Shown piece after piece: positions 49,696 through 59,021 of a stretch of DNA of 64,000 nucleotides. The translations under genes were made by a program, and so were the position numbers. Within the stretch, counting starts at the first letter, position 1. Every line of letters starts with the position of its first letter. The stretch lies in the NCBI RefSeq assembly GCF_025490915.1, contig NZ_JANQBA010000015.1:1-64000 (forward strand), read 5' to 3'. This DNA is from Lacticaseibacillus parakribbianus. GTDB taxonomy: Bacteria; Bacillota; Bacilli; Lactobacillales; Lactobacillaceae. A model generated the notes under the pieces. It was not told where the DNA came from, searched no databases, and saw nothing but the letters and a program-made list of their open reading frames with translations.

Positions 49696-50113
49696 CACAC
49701 GCAAAGGGTACCGCGGGTTGCCCCGCAGTACCCCGGTTGCGATTGAGTTGAGGAATCGACCCAACTGCAAGGCAGACTGCCCCCGCTAGCTGGTGAAACC
49801 GATTCGGTTGGTGGTACGCACTGTGGTGGACCCGGCAGTCGCAGCTCCCTGGAATCAAACCAGAGCCGTTTTCTTTTGCGAGAATTTCTCCATCGCTAGA
49901 CGCTCGCGCCGCGGACGCGGTTGACATAGGTCAACGTTCATCGGATGAGAATGATAGTCACTGCAAGCTGCCGTAGGCTGCGCTTCGGCCGTGCGACCGA
50001 GAGGCGCTGTCGAATTCTACGCCAATAGAATAACACCGGGTGGTCGGAAATACCATGACGCCAGTGTAAATGTTAGGTAAATTTTGTGTAAATAAATAAC
50101 ACTGGGCGAATGC
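49696..50113 (-). ncRNA. Putative structured RNA element, copy 2
   Basis: Nearly co-linear with 27194-27611. The covarying stems here are CGCG/CGCG (49905-49908, 49916-49919) and GTTGAC/GTCAAC (49920-49925, 49930-49935). The shared TTTGATT-loop hairpin, the AACCGATTCGGTT hairpin and the GGGTACC-type end stem (about 49705-49733) are kept. Here the element lies between the trxB terminator and the pgm promoter; no T-rich terminator follows its end stem. Short reading frames in both copies look similar only because the DNA is similar; they lack ribosome sites. Confidence 0.6.
50065..50093 (-). promoter_or_regulatory. Three 11-bp-phased direct repeats (Pho-box-like) of copy 2
   Basis: TGTAAAT, GGTAAAT and TGTAAAT start at 50065, 50076 and 50087 on the plus strand. 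The repeats are identical to copy 1 while the bases between the second and third differ, pointing to selection on the repeats. Confidence 0.5.
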
Positions 50114-50120
50114 AGGGACG

Positions 50121-50157
50121 CAAAACGCGGCCGCCTGGAAGCACCAGGCGGCCGCGT
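50121..50157 (-). terminator. trxB terminator
   Basis: ACGCGGCCGCCTGG/CCAGGCGGCCGCGT stem with a 5-base loop, followed by TTTTG on the minus strand. Confidence 0.85.
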
Positions 50158-50170
50158 CAGCGTCGCGTGT

Positions 50171-51133
50171 TTAGTTGGCCGCCGGCACGGCGCCGTTCTC
50201 AAGCGTCGCGTCCTGCAGGCCCTGCAGGTAATTGAAGGCGCTCTGGCCGGCCTGGCCGCCTTCCCCGACGGCCGTGGTGATCTGGCGCAAGGTCTTCGCG
50301 CGAACGTCGCCGATGGCGAAGACGCCCGGCACCTTGGTGGCCATCAGGTCGTCGGTGGGAATCCAGCCATTCTCGTCCAGCACCCCGAGATTCTGGAAGC
50401 TGTCGGTCAGCGGCTTGATGCCGACGTAGATGAAGACCCCGGCGGCCGGCACGGTGGTTTCCTCACCGGTCACCTTGTCGCGGTAGACCACGCCCGTCAC
50501 CTTGTTGTCGTCGCCGACAATTTCCTTGACCTGTGCGTTCCAGATGAAGGACATTTTCTCGTTGGCAAAGGCCCGCTGCTGGATGATCTTCTGCGCCCGC
50601 AGCTGGTCGCGGCGGTGAATCACCGTGACCTTGGACGCCAGGCCCGTCAGGTAGAGGCCCTCCTCGACGGCGGAGTCACCGCCGCCGATCACAACGACTT
50701 CGCGATTCTTGAAGAACGCGCCGTCGCAGACCGCGCAGTAGGACACGCCGCGGCCGCCGTATTGCTCTTCGCCGGGAATGCCCAGCTTGCGGTGCTCGGC
50801 ACCGGTGGCGATGATCACGGCCTTGGCCTCGTAGGTGGTCTCGTCGGTCGTCACGACCTTGACCGCACCCTTGTCGGTCACATCCGTCACGTTGCCGTAC
50901 GCGTACTCCGCGCCAAACTGGGTCGCCCCGTCGTACATCTTCTGGCCGAGTTCCGGGCCGAGGATCGAGCTGAAGCCCGGGTAGTTCTCCACGGCGGCGG
51001 TGTTGTTCATCTGACCACCGTAGATGCCGCGGTCCAGCATCAACACGGACAGGTTCGCCCGCGATGCGTAGAGGGCGGCGGTCATGCCGCCGGGCCCGGC
51101 CCCGATCACGATCACATCATAAAGCTTAGACAT
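50171..51133 (-). CDS. trxB: Thioredoxin reductase
   Basis: A 320-residue FAD/NADPH flavoprotein that reduces thioredoxin. FAD motif VIGAGPGGMTAALYASRANL at the N-terminus, redox pair C133/C136 in SYCAVCDGAFF, NADPH motif VVIGGGDSAVEEGLYLT, and C-terminal GVFAIGDVRAKTLRQITTAV. Start ATG 51133 follows AAGGAGTTTTTGCCC; the TTG two codons earlier is less likely. Last gene of hprK-lgt-gpsA-trxB. Confidence 0.97.
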   Translation of the reverse strand: MSKLYDVIVIGAGPGGMTAALYASRANLSVLMLDRGIYGGQMNNTAAVENYPGFSSILGPELGQKMYDGATQFGAEYAYGNVTDVTDKGAVKVVTTDETTYEAKAVIIATGAEHRKLGIPGEEQYGGRGVSYCAVCDGAFFKNREVVVIGGGDSAVEEGLYLTGLASKVTVIHRRDQLRAQKIIQQRAFANEKMSFIWNAQVKEIVGDDNKVTGVVYRDKVTGEETTVPAAGVFIYVGIKPLTDSFQNLGVLDENGWIPTDDLMATKVPGVFAIGDVRAKTLRQITTAVGEGGQAGQSAFNYLQGLQDATLENGAVPAAN

Positions 51134-51186
51134 GGGCAAAAACTCCTTTTGGTTGGTTTGCTTACGAAAGGTAAGTATACGCGCTT

Positions 51187-52227
51187 TTAGTCCTGCTGTA
51201 AAGTCGTGTCGAAATCAAACTCCGGCTTGCCGTCTCGGGCCATCAGGTCGGTGATCACGCTGGCAATCGGCGCGTCCTGGTACAACACCCGGTAAATGGC
51301 GGCCGAAATCGGCATTTCGACGTCCAGCTGCGCCGCCAGCTCATGCACCACTTTGGCGGTGGAGACGCCTTCGACCACCATGCCCATGTTCTCCAACACG
51401 TCCGCCAGCTTCTGGCCCTGCCCCAGCGCGTTGCCGGCTCGCCAGTTGCGGCTGTGAACGCTGGTGCAGGTGACGATCAAGTCGCCGACGCCGGACAGGC
51501 CGATGAAGGTCAGCGGGTTGGCGCCCATTTTGACGCCCAGGCGGGTGATCTCGGCCAAGCCGCGGGTCATCAAGGCCGCCTTGGTGTTGTCACCGTAGCC
51601 CAGGCCATGCAGGGCCCCGGCGCCGATGGCGATCACGTTCTTCAAGGCGGCGCCGCACTCGACGCCGATCACGTCTTGGTTGGTATAAAGGCGGAAGTAA
51701 TCGTTCATGAACGTGTCTTGAATCGACTGGGCCGCCGCCAGGTCCTTGGAGGCCGCGGTCAACGTCGTGATGTCCTTGGTCGCGACGTCCTCGGCGTGGC
51801 TCGGCCCGGAAATCACCACCAGCCCCTGGTACAGGTCGGCCGGCAGAACGGATTCGATCACCTGCGACACGCGCAGCTTGGAGCCGACCTCAAGCCCCTT
51901 GGCCGCATGGGCGATGATCGGGCGCTTGGCGGCGCCTGCCAAAAGCGGCATCACCTGCGTGGCCACGCTGCGAATCGCGTTGGTCGGCACGACGAACAAG
52001 ATCACATCGGCGTCTTGCACCGCCGCGGCCAGGTCGGTTGTGGCCTGCAAGGCCTCATGCAGGTGGAACTCCGGCAGGTAGTGGGTGTTGGTGTGTTGCT
52101 GGTTGATTTCCGGAATCTGCTTGGGATTGTTGGTCCACAGCGCGACATCGTGCCCATTTTCCACCAACAGGTTCGCTAAGACGGTACCCCAGGAACCGGC
52201 GCCTAGTACGGCCACTTTTTTAGTCAA
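51187..52227 (-). CDS. gpsA: Glycerol-3-phosphate dehydrogenase [NAD(P)+]
   Basis: A 346-residue enzyme making sn-glycerol 3-phosphate for phospholipids. Rossmann motif [15 protein letters not shown], catalytic-lysine region [14 protein letters not shown] and substrate segment [16 protein letters not shown] with SRNWRAG. The start is a TTG at 52227, five bases after AGGAGTG. Third gene of the hprK operon. Confidence 0.97.
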   Translation of the reverse strand: MTKKVAVLGAGSWGTVLANLLVENGHDVALWTNNPKQIPEINQQHTNTHYLPEFHLHEALQATTDLAAAVQDADVILFVVPTNAIRSVATQVMPLLAGAAKRPIIAHAAKGLEVGSKLRVSQVIESVLPADLYQGLVVISGPSHAEDVATKDITTLTAASKDLAAAQSIQDTFMNDYFRLYTNQDVIGVECGAALKNVIAIGAGALHGLGYGDNTKAALMTRGLAEITRLGVKMGANPLTFIGLSGVGDLIVTCTSVHSRNWRAGNALGQGQKLADVLENMGMVVEGVSTAKVVHELAAQLDVEMPISAAIYRVLYQDAPIASVITDLMARDGKPEFDFDTTLQQD

Positions 52228-52251
52228 AAGATCACTCCTATTTGTTTAAAG

Positions 52252-53073
52252 TTAAAGGTTGTTCAGCTTGTTGCCATCCAGGTACCACGGCAGGTCCTGC
52301 CGACGCCGGTACCACCACATAAAGGCCGCGGCGGCGAACAAGACGATCGACAGCAGCTGCGAGACCCGCAGCCCCGGCAGCATGTACAGGCTGTCGGTTC
52401 GCATCCCCTCGACGAAGAAGCGGCCGAAGCTGTACCACATCACGTAGGACAAGAAGACCTCGCCCTGCTTGAACCAGCCCTTGTGGTGCCGGACGCTCAT
52501 GATCAAGACGAAGCCGGCGACGTTCCACGCGGATTCGTACAAGAAGGTCGGCTGGCGGTAGGCCCCGTCGATCAGCATCTGAGACACGATGAACGGCGGC
52601 AGGTGCAACCCCTGCAGGAAGGCCAGCGTCGTCTTGGCGCCGAACGCCTCTTGGTTCATGAAGTTGCCCCAGCGCCCGATGGCCTGGGCGATCATCACGG
52701 TCGGGGCGGCGATGTCCAGAATCAGCCAGGCCGGCAACCACTTGGCGTGACAGTAGACGAGAAATACAATGACGCTGGCGATCAGCGCCCCGTATATCGC
52801 GATGCCGCCGTGCCAGATTGCGATGATTTCGCCGGGATGCGCCGCGTAGTACGGCCACTCGAAGGCCACGTAGTACAGCCGGGCCCCGATCAGGGCGAAG
52901 GGCAACGCCCACAGCACCAGGTTCAGGATGTGATCCTCGTTGACGTTGCGGCGCTTGGCCTCTTGCATCGCCAGGTAGGCCGCAAGCAGCACCCCGGCGG
53001 CGATGATTACGCCGTACCAGTGAACCTCAAGGCCCCCCAGGCGCAGCGCGATCGGATTCAGTGCATTGAACAT
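52252..53073 (-). CDS. lgt: Prolipoprotein diacylglyceryl transferase
   Basis: A 273-residue membrane enzyme that attaches diacylglycerol to lipobox cysteines. It has about seven membrane segments, the signature [13 protein letters not shown] and [22 protein letters not shown] 53073 shares one base with the hprK stop (TGATG) and has GGAGG at ideal distance; the GTG just before it is too close. A likely substrate, the lipoprotein at 56617-57654, is nearby. Confidence 0.97.
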   Translation of the reverse strand: MFNALNPIALRLGGLEVHWYGVIIAAGVLLAAYLAMQEAKRRNVNEDHILNLVLWALPFALIGARLYYVAFEWPYYAAHPGEIIAIWHGGIAIYGALIASVIVFLVYCHAKWLPAWLILDIAAPTVMIAQAIGRWGNFMNQEAFGAKTTLAFLQGLHLPPFIVSQMLIDGAYRQPTFLYESAWNVAGFVLIMSVRHHKGWFKQGEVFLSYVMWYSFGRFFVEGMRTDSLYMLPGLRVSQLLSIVLFAAAAFMWWYRRRQDLPWYLDGNKLNNL

Positions 53074-54011
53074 CACTTGTCCTCCGAGTTCGTCTTGATC
53101 AGGTTGTTCAGGTTGCGCTCGAAGGTCTTGGTCGCGTCAAAGCCCATGGACTTGGCGCGGAAGTTCATCGCCGCGACCTCGATAATCGAGGCCAGGTTGC
53201 GGCCGACCTTGACCGGAATGGTGATCTTCGGCACGGCGACGTCGAAGATCTGCTGGCTCTGCTCGCCGGAGCCCAGGCGGTCGAACTGCTTGTCCGGCGT
53301 CCAGTTCTCCAGGTGAACGATCAGGTCGACCGAGGCGTTGGTCCGCACCGCCCCGGCCCCGAACAGGCTCATCACATCGATGATGCCCAGGCCGCGAATC
53401 TCCAGCAGGTGGGCCAAAATGGCCGGGGCCTCGCCGATGATGGTCTGCTCGTCTTTTTGGTAGACATCGACGCGGTCGTCGGCGATCAGCCGGTGCCCGC
53501 GCTGAATCAGCTCCAGCGCGGTTTCGGACTTGCCGACCCCGGAATCGCCGGTGATCATCACGCCCAGCCCGTACAGGTCGACCAAGACGCCGTGCATGCT
53601 GCGCCGCTCGGCCAGCTCGCTTTCCAGGTAATCGGTGAGCAGGCTGGACAGGCGCGTGGTGGACAACTTGGAGCCAAGCACCGGAATGTGGGCGGCCGCG
53701 GCGGCCATCAGCATTTCGTCTAGCGGCTCGATGCCGCGCGACACCAGAAACGCCGGCGTGTCCTCGGCGGCCATGCGCTTGAGAATCACCAGCCGCTCCT
53801 CGGAGGTCATGTTCCGCGCAAAGGCGCTTTCCGTGCGACCGAACAACTGCACGCGTTCGTGCGGGTAGTAATTGAAGTACCCGGTCAGCTCCAAGCCCGG
53901 CCGCGAAATATCTGACACGACCACCTTGCGCTCATCTAGGTACGCCTCACCGCTGTACACGGTCAGGTTCGTGTCGGTCACGAGCTGGCGTACTGAAACA
54001 CTTTCTACCAT
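53073..54011 (-). CDS. hprK: HPr kinase/phosphorylase
   Basis: A 312-residue regulator that phosphorylates HPr at Ser46 and so drives CcpA-dependent catabolite repression. Walker A GDSGVGKS is at 155-162, preceded by H140 in [10 protein letters not shown], followed by [11 protein letters not shown] and the signature [20 protein letters not shown]. The start ATG 54011 follows AGGTGG; a 15-codon upstream extension has no ribosome site. First gene of hprK-lgt-gpsA-trxB. Confidence 0.97.
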   Translation of the reverse strand: MVESVSVRQLVTDTNLTVYSGEAYLDERKVVVSDISRPGLELTGYFNYYPHERVQLFGRTESAFARNMTSEERLVILKRMAAEDTPAFLVSRGIEPLDEMLMAAAAAHIPVLGSKLSTTRLSSLLTDYLESELAERRSMHGVLVDLYGLGVMITGDSGVGKSETALELIQRGHRLIADDRVDVYQKDEQTIIGEAPAILAHLLEIRGLGIIDVMSLFGAGAVRTNASVDLIVHLENWTPDKQFDRLGSGEQSQQIFDVAVPKITIPVKVGRNLASIIEVAAMNFRAKSMGFDATKTFERNLNNLIKTNSEDK

Positions 54012-54119
54012 CGGGTCCACCTGTCTTTCGCCATAGTTTGTCTCTAATTTTATCATCGTTTGGCCTAACTTAACAGGGCCGGGGCCAAAAGCGCGGCGCG
54101 GCGGCCTTAGCGACGCCGC

Positions 54120-55064
54120 TCACTGGCTGCCGCCGAGGTTGATCAGCACCAAGTCGCGGTGGTCGGGCCCCAGAATTGCGTCCAGCCTAGCCTGCCACAT
54201 CGCCGCGTCCTCGGGCAGCTCGATGGTGGCCATCAAGGCGATCGCCGCCCGGCAGGTCGCGGTGCCACTGGCCACAGCGCCTCGGCGAATCGCCAGCCAG
54301 CCGGTGAGGAAGCGCCGCACCAGCGCCGTGGCGCCAAAGTTCGGCTCTTTTTGCAGAAGCGCCAGCACCGCGGCCGCGGCGTCAAACTCCCGCCGCGCCA
54401 CAAACACCGTGAAATCCCCCACGAGCAGGTCAAAGGGCAGCGTTCGGTACCGCGCATTGGCCTTGAGGCGGCGGCTGAGCTTAACGCCGATGGCGAGCAG
54501 GCGCAGGTTCTCCGCGGTCGGCATCATCACCATGAATAGCTGGAAGAGCTGCACCTCGTACACCCCCCAGCTGTCGACCTGCTGCAGGTAGCGAATCACC
54601 GGCCCGGCCGCAGCCACGTCGGCGGTGATGGTGTCGGCCGCACTGGCCGCGAGCATCCCTTGGTAGAACAGGTAGGCGAAATGGTGGTTGCGCGTCGGGG
54701 CGGCGCGAAAGGTCGCCTCGGCCGCGTCTTTGGCCTGGCGGATCTCGGCCAGGTTGGCGCCGCCATACGTCCCCCGGGCCAGGAACGGCCGCAAAAACGG
54801 CAGCTCCCGCTTGGCCAGCCACAGCTGCGCCGCGTCACCCGCCAGCTCGGGCGGTTGACCGGTGCGGTTGGCGACGAACCAAAACTCGGCCGCAGTCACG
54901 TTGATGGCGGTCAAAAGCTTCATAAAATTGGTCTGCGACACGTCGGTTCGCCCCCGCTCGAAGCGCGAGACGAACGAGGCGGTCAGGCCGGTTTCCAGTT
55001 CAATGTCTTGCAGCGTGATGCCGCGGCTTTGGCGCATCTGCCGGTATAATGCTCCGATTGGCAT
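54120..55064 (-). CDS. Rgg/GadR/MutR-family transcriptional regulator
   Basis: A 314-residue protein with an N-terminal XRE-type HTH (about 5-60: MRQSRGITLQDIELETGLTA, SFVSRFERGRTDVSQTNFMK) and a long helical-repeat C-terminal domain, the Rgg layout. Rgg proteins often bind short peptide pheromones; no peptide gene was found beside it. Divergent from an MFS gene with a perfect palindrome between them, so it probably controls that exporter. Ribosome site GCGAGGAC is moderate. Confidence 0.85.
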   Translation of the reverse strand: MPIGALYRQMRQSRGITLQDIELETGLTASFVSRFERGRTDVSQTNFMKLLTAINVTAAEFWFVANRTGQPPELAGDAAQLWLAKRELPFLRPFLARGTYGGANLAEIRQAKDAAEATFRAAPTRNHHFAYLFYQGMLAASAADTITADVAAAGPVIRYLQQVDSWGVYEVQLFQLFMVMMPTAENLRLLAIGVKLSRRLKANARYRTLPFDLLVGDFTVFVARREFDAAAAVLALLQKEPNFGATALVRRFLTGWLAIRRGAVASGTATCRAAIALMATIELPEDAAMWQARLDAILGPDHRDLVLINLGGSQ

Positions 55065-55083
55065 GTCCTCGCCCCACTTTGTT

Positions 55084-55097
55084 TGTCATATATGACA
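55084..55097. promoter_or_regulatory. Putative Rgg-like operator
   Basis: Perfect 14-base palindrome TGTCATATATGACA, in the short gap between the divergent Rgg-like and MFS genes. Confidence 0.65.
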
Positions 55098-55171
55098 TTT
55101 TGAACTAGCGGGTGGCGGCCGTCAACTATCATGAGGCCATGCATCAATTACCGGACCACGGAGGAATCGTC

Positions 55172-56458
55172 ATGAACATCTACTTGCACAACCGCCCGTT
55201 TCGCGCCTTGGCCAACGCCAGCTTCCTGTCCAGCATCGGCTCGGTGCTGTTCAACTTTGTTTTTCTGGTTTACGCCCAGACCCTGCCATTCAAAACCCTG
55301 GCGCTGTCCTTGGTCACCGCGATTAACTTGTTGCCGCAGCTTTTGGCCGTGCCCAGCGGCTACCTGGCCGATCGCCTCGCCCCGCGGCGCCGCTTCACCG
55401 CGATGGTCGGCTTGCGGCTGGTTCAGGCCGCGGCCTACGTCGGACTGGCCTTCATCATTCAGGCACCGGGGACCCTGGGCCTGTTCGCCGTGCTGTTGGC
55501 CATCAACCTGGGGTCGGACCTGCTGGCCGACTTCACCGGTAACCTGGTCATGCACTACCAAAAGCACGTGTTGGCCAACCAAGACGAGTACCAGCAGGGC
55601 TTCGGGCTGCTCAGCGGCGTCGGCAACCTGATCAGCCTGGTTTTCCAGGCGCTGGGGGCCAGCCTGATTGTGCTGCTGCACCACAATTACGTCGTCTTCG
55701 GTCTGATCAACGCCGCAAGCTTCGCCCTGGCCGCACTGGCGCTGCTTCACGACCGCGCCGTCTTTCGGGCCGCCGACCAGGCCGCCCAGGATGCGCAAAC
55801 CGCCGCCCCACAGGCCAGTGAATCCATGCGTCAAGGCATCGGTCACGCGCTGCGGTTCATCACCCAAGACCACTTCTTGTTCAGCATCATCGGCCTGGCC
55901 TTGGGGGTCAACGCCTTAGGCACCGGGCTGGACGGCCTGCTCACCGTGCTTTTGGCCAACGTGCCGCGGCTGTGGTTCGGCGCCAGCTTCGGCACCACCG
56001 TTGCCGTGGTCGGCGTGGCCGCAAGCCTCAGCACCACCGTCGCCGCCTTGTTCATGCACGATGGCTTGCAGCGCTGGTCGCTGCCGGCCCTGGCCGCGGT
56101 CACCATGGTGGCCTTGGCCGCCGAGTCGGCCAACCTGGTTTGGTGGCAAAACCGCGGCGCGATGGTCGCCTTGATCGTCGTAGCCTGCTACCCGGTCGGC
56201 AAAATCAACCCGCGCCTGTCGGCCATCGTGCTGAGCCGCGTCGACGCCGCTCACCTCGCCACCGTCTCCGCCGCCATGCAGACGCTGGTGATGATCGGTG
56301 CCCCGGCCGGTACCGCCGTGTTCTTGGGGATCGCCAACCTCGCCCAACCGACCAGCGCCTGGCTGGTGTACGGCGTCTGCGCAGCCTTGATGGCCGGCGT
56401 CGCCGTGGTGCTGGCGCTGCACCAGCCGGAGTCGGGCAAGCGACCGGCCGGCGACTGA
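55172..56458 (+). CDS. MFS transporter, probable exporter
   Basis: A 428-residue protein with about twelve membrane segments. Start MNIYLHNRPFRALANASF; the loop 2-3 region has GYLADRLAPRRRFTAMVGLR, and the mid-loop is acidic/alanine-rich (RAADQAAQDAQTAAPQASES). The type resembles permeases often paired with Rgg regulators; the substrate is unknown. Ribosome site CACGGAGGAATCGTC. The following 100 bases contain two copies of CCGAAGCCAGC but no gene. Confidence 0.87.
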   Translation: MNIYLHNRPFRALANASFLSSIGSVLFNFVFLVYAQTLPFKTLALSLVTAINLLPQLLAVPSGYLADRLAPRRRFTAMVGLRLVQAAAYVGLAFIIQAPGTLGLFAVLLAINLGSDLLADFTGNLVMHYQKHVLANQDEYQQGFGLLSGVGNLISLVFQALGASLIVLLHHNYVVFGLINAASFALAALALLHDRAVFRAADQAAQDAQTAAPQASESMRQGIGHALRFITQDHFLFSIIGLALGVNALGTGLDGLLTVLLANVPRLWFGASFGTTVAVVGVAASLSTTVAALFMHDGLQRWSLPALAAVTMVALAAESANLVWWQNRGAMVALIVVACYPVGKINPRLSAIVLSRVDAAHLATVSAAMQTLVMIGAPAGTAVFLGIANLAQPTSAWLVYGVCAALMAGVAVVLALHQPESGKRPAGD

Positions 56459-56561
56459 CCGCCGGGTGACCACCTCGGCCGAAGCCAGCGACCGCCGAGC
56501 GACTGAGCGCCGAAGCCAGCAACCGGGCCGCAACCGATTGGACGAGCGGCCGCCGACGCCA

Positions 56562-56605
56562 AACACCCCGCCTCACCACGCATGTGCGTGGCGAGGCGGG
56601 GTGTT
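56562..56605. terminator. Bidirectional terminator hairpin
   Basis: A long stem AACACCCCGCCTC/GAGGCGGGGTGTT extended by CCACGCA/TGCGTGG, between convergent genes. Confidence 0.85.
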
Positions 56606-56616
56606 ATTGGCTGCAC

Positions 56617-57654
56617 TCAGTTGCCGCCGGTCGTGCTGTCGTCACCGGTGGTGGTCGCCGCCTTGCCATTCGCCACCACATCCGGGTAGCGTTCCTCCAG
56701 CAGCGACACGGTGTAGCCGACGTCGCCACCGACGGCCAGCGTGTCCTTGTAGGCCTGCAGGATGCCGCTGTCCGGCACGGCGTTGACCGCCGCGGCCGAC
56801 AGCTGGGTGCCAAAGTAGGTCAAAACGGCGCTGCGAACGTCGGCGGCGCTCAGGTCGTTGCCGGCCGGGGCCGTCGCGGTGGCCGTGTCCTTGCTCGAGC
56901 TCGAGTCACTGGCCGCACCGGCGTCAGCGTCGCTACCTTGGGCCTTGGCCGCCTGGTTCCAGCTGACCTTCGGCTGATCGGCCGCGGTTGGGTCGCTCGC
57001 CTTGGCGCTGCCGCCCTTGGCAGCGCTGCTGGTGCTGGTCTGATCGCTGGTGCTGGTGCTGTCGCTGGATGCAGCCGTTGCCGTGCTGGCCGCGGCGGCA
57101 TCGAGCTGTTGGACCAAGGCGTCGTAATCGGCCTTGAGCCGCTTGAGGTAGTCCTGACTCCAATCAAGCGGGGCCAGCGGCGCGAGCGTCTCCTTGGCCT
57201 GGGTGGTTTCCCCGGCATCTGCCTGGGCCTGGGCCTCCTTGAGCAGGCTGGCGGCGCGGCGGTACTGCTTGGCGACCTTGGCCAGCCGCTTGGCGTAGGC
57301 CTTGAGCTTGGTGGTCAGGGCCTTCGCCCCGTGCTTGCGCTTGAGGGCCTGGGTCACCGTCTTGTGGGCGCGAACGGGCCGGCCGGCCTGCTCCTGCGAC
57401 TGCGCCTTCAGATACGCCTTGGTCTGCGCCAGATCGGTGGCCGCAGCCTTGGTCTTTTTGGCCGCCACCGCCGCTTGAAAGTGGTCCAAGGCACCGGCGA
57501 AGTCGTCTTGTTTCACCGCCAGCACCCCGGCCGCAAGCGCCGTCTGGTAGGTGCTTGGCTTGGTTTCGGCCGCCTTCTTGCCGCCGAAGCAGCCGGCCAA
57601 GGCGACGACCGACACCGCCAAGGCAACCGCGAGTTTGACCCATTTGCTTTTCAC
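56617..57654 (-). CDS. Putative surface lipoprotein with helical repeats and Ser/Thr-rich linker
   Basis: A 345-residue protein with a lipoprotein signal peptide (VALAVSVVALAGC, lipidated C22). A helical region (about 38-190) rich in Ala, Lys and Gln may be TPR-like, a low-complexity Ser/Thr/Asp/Ala linker follows (about 190-265), and a small C-terminal domain (about 265-335: LSAADVRSAVLTYFGTQLSA, GYTVSLLEERYPD). Substrate for Lgt encoded nearby. Function unknown. The ribosome site (AACAGGAGTG) supports the start. Confidence 0.82.
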   Translation of the reverse strand: MKSKWVKLAVALAVSVVALAGCFGGKKAAETKPSTYQTALAAGVLAVKQDDFAGALDHFQAAVAAKKTKAAATDLAQTKAYLKAQSQEQAGRPVRAHKTVTQALKRKHGAKALTTKLKAYAKRLAKVAKQYRRAASLLKEAQAQADAGETTQAKETLAPLAPLDWSQDYLKRLKADYDALVQQLDAAAASTATAASSDSTSTSDQTSTSSAAKGGSAKASDPTAADQPKVSWNQAAKAQGSDADAGAASDSSSSKDTATATAPAGNDLSAADVRSAVLTYFGTQLSAAAVNAVPDSGILQAYKDTLAVGGDVGYTVSLLEERYPDVVANGKAATTTGDDSTTGGN

Positions 57655-57731
57655 GCTATCACTCCTGTTCTGTCCTTATAGTTTACTACATCCCGCCGCG
57701 GATTGCGGCCGCACAACGGAATCTTAAGGAC

Positions 57732-57757
57732 AAAAAAACAGCCGCGGTGGCGGCTGT
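57732..57757 (-). terminator. gpmA terminator
   Basis: ACAGCCG/CGGCTGT stem followed by seven T residues on the minus strand. Confidence 0.88.
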
Positions 57758-57766
57758 CTGAGGCAA

Positions 57767-58459
57767 TTACTTGCCCAGCTTGGTCTTGTCGGTCACTTCA
57801 AGCTTGTCGTTGAAGGTGTAAACAACGGGTTCGCCGGTGGCCATTTCCAAGTTGATGATGTCTTCGTCGGAAATGTTTTCGATGTACTTGGTCAAAGCAC
57901 GCAGGGAGTTACCGTGGGCGGCGATGATCACGTTCTTGCCGGCCAGCAGGTCCGGGGCGATGTGGTCTTCCCAAAACGGAATGACACGCTCAAGGGTGAC
58001 CTTGAGGTTCTCACCACCCGGCACGATGCGAGGGTCCAGGTTGGCGTAGCGCCGATCCTGCGCAGCGGAGCCTTCGTCGTCGGCGCTCAAAAGCGGTGGC
58101 AGCACGTCGTAGGAACGACGCCAGATGTGAACCTGTTCGTCGCCCCACTTCTTGGCGGCCTCGGCCTTGTTTTGGCCCTGCAAAGCGCCGTAGTGGCGTT
58201 CGTTCAGGCGCCAGGTCTTGGTTTCCGGAATCCAGAGCTGACCGGATTCTTCCAGTGCAAAGTGCAACGTCTTGATCGCGCGGGTCAAAACAGAGGTGTA
58301 AGCCTGGTCGAATTCAAGGCCGGCTTCCTTGATCTTGCGACCCGCCGTCTTTGCTTCCTCAACACCTTTTTCGCTTAAGTTAACGTCGACCCAACCGGTG
58401 AACTGGTTGGACAGGTTCCATTCACTTTGACCGTGACGGATAAGCACTAATTTTGCCAT
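57767..58459 (-). CDS. gpmA: 2,3-bisphosphoglycerate-dependent phosphoglycerate mutase
   Basis: A 230-residue glycolytic enzyme interconverting 3- and 2-phosphoglycerate. The phospho-histidine H9 is in [18 protein letters not shown], and the second histidine in [28 protein letters not shown] is also typical. Ribosome site GCGAGGTAATCTC. Stands alone with its own terminator, away from the gap operon. Base composition is lower in GC than its neighbours, as for other highly expressed genes here. Confidence 0.97.
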   Translation of the reverse strand: MAKLVLIRHGQSEWNLSNQFTGWVDVNLSEKGVEEAKTAGRKIKEAGLEFDQAYTSVLTRAIKTLHFALEESGQLWIPETKTWRLNERHYGALQGQNKAEAAKKWGDEQVHIWRRSYDVLPPLLSADDEGSAAQDRRYANLDPRIVPGGENLKVTLERVIPFWEDHIAPDLLAGKNVIIAAHGNSLRALTKYIENISDEDIINLEMATGEPVVYTFNDKLEVTDKTKLGK

Positions 58460-58622
58460 CTAGAGATTACCTCGCTTTTAATTTTTGTCAGCTGGCTGAC
58501 TGCTTTACATCCACTTATCATACACTATTTCTGAAAAGCGTGCTACTCAAAGTGCAGGCGCCGGCTGGTGCGGCCGCCCGGCATCTGCTACACTACGGGA
58601 AAAAGCTCACGAAGGGACCCTC

Positions 58623-58826
58623 ATGAAAAAATTCTGGCTTGCCATCGCCGCGCTGTGGGTGCTCAGCATCGTTTACTTCCTCGTCTACGTCAACGCGCCG
58701 GCCCTGCAGACGGCGGTCGACCAAAGCGCCGGCCTGTCGCTGCTCCACGGCATCATGGACATTTTGCTTTTGGGCGGCGGCTTCGCCCTGATTGCCCGCG
58801 GCCTCTACCGCCTGTTTCACCGCTGA
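58623..58826 (+). CDS. Small two-span membrane protein, function unknown
   Basis: A 67-residue protein with two hydrophobic segments (FWLAIAALWVLSIVYFLVYV and HGIMDILLLGGGFALIARGLY) and a basic C-terminus. Ribosome site CACGAAGGGACC, and a possible -10 TACACT lies about 20 bases upstream of it. No homologue is recognised. The GC-rich gap behind it (58827-59021) holds no gene. Confidence 0.6.
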   Translation: MKKFWLAIAALWVLSIVYFLVYVNAPALQTAVDQSAGLSLLHGIMDILLLGGGFALIARGLYRLFHR

Positions 58827-59021
58827 GGCCAAGCGGCAGCGGCCGCCAGGGCGTTGCCCGACAATTCCGCCCGTGGCGCGGCTTGGCCGCGGCCTTTGGC
58901 CAAGCGGCGGCGCCTGTGGGCGGCCCGGGTTTCGGCCGCCTGCGGTCGCCGAGTCGTCTGAGAAGCTTTTGGGCGCCAACGGGGGTATCATGACGGTATC
59001 CTAGCGAAAGAAGGCGTCACC

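Noticed and set aside
49583-49927. 114-codon frame overlapping element copy 2, similar to a frame in copy 1
   Set aside because: Similarity follows from the DNA repeat. The copies differ by several non-conservative residues and different ends, and there is no ribosome site.
49696-50113. tmRNA identity for the two-copy element
   Set aside because: It has a GAATTCGACAG string and a GGTTTGATTCC arm that recall tmRNA, but no ALAA tag frame and no 3' acceptor pairing with the 5' end; it also occurs twice.
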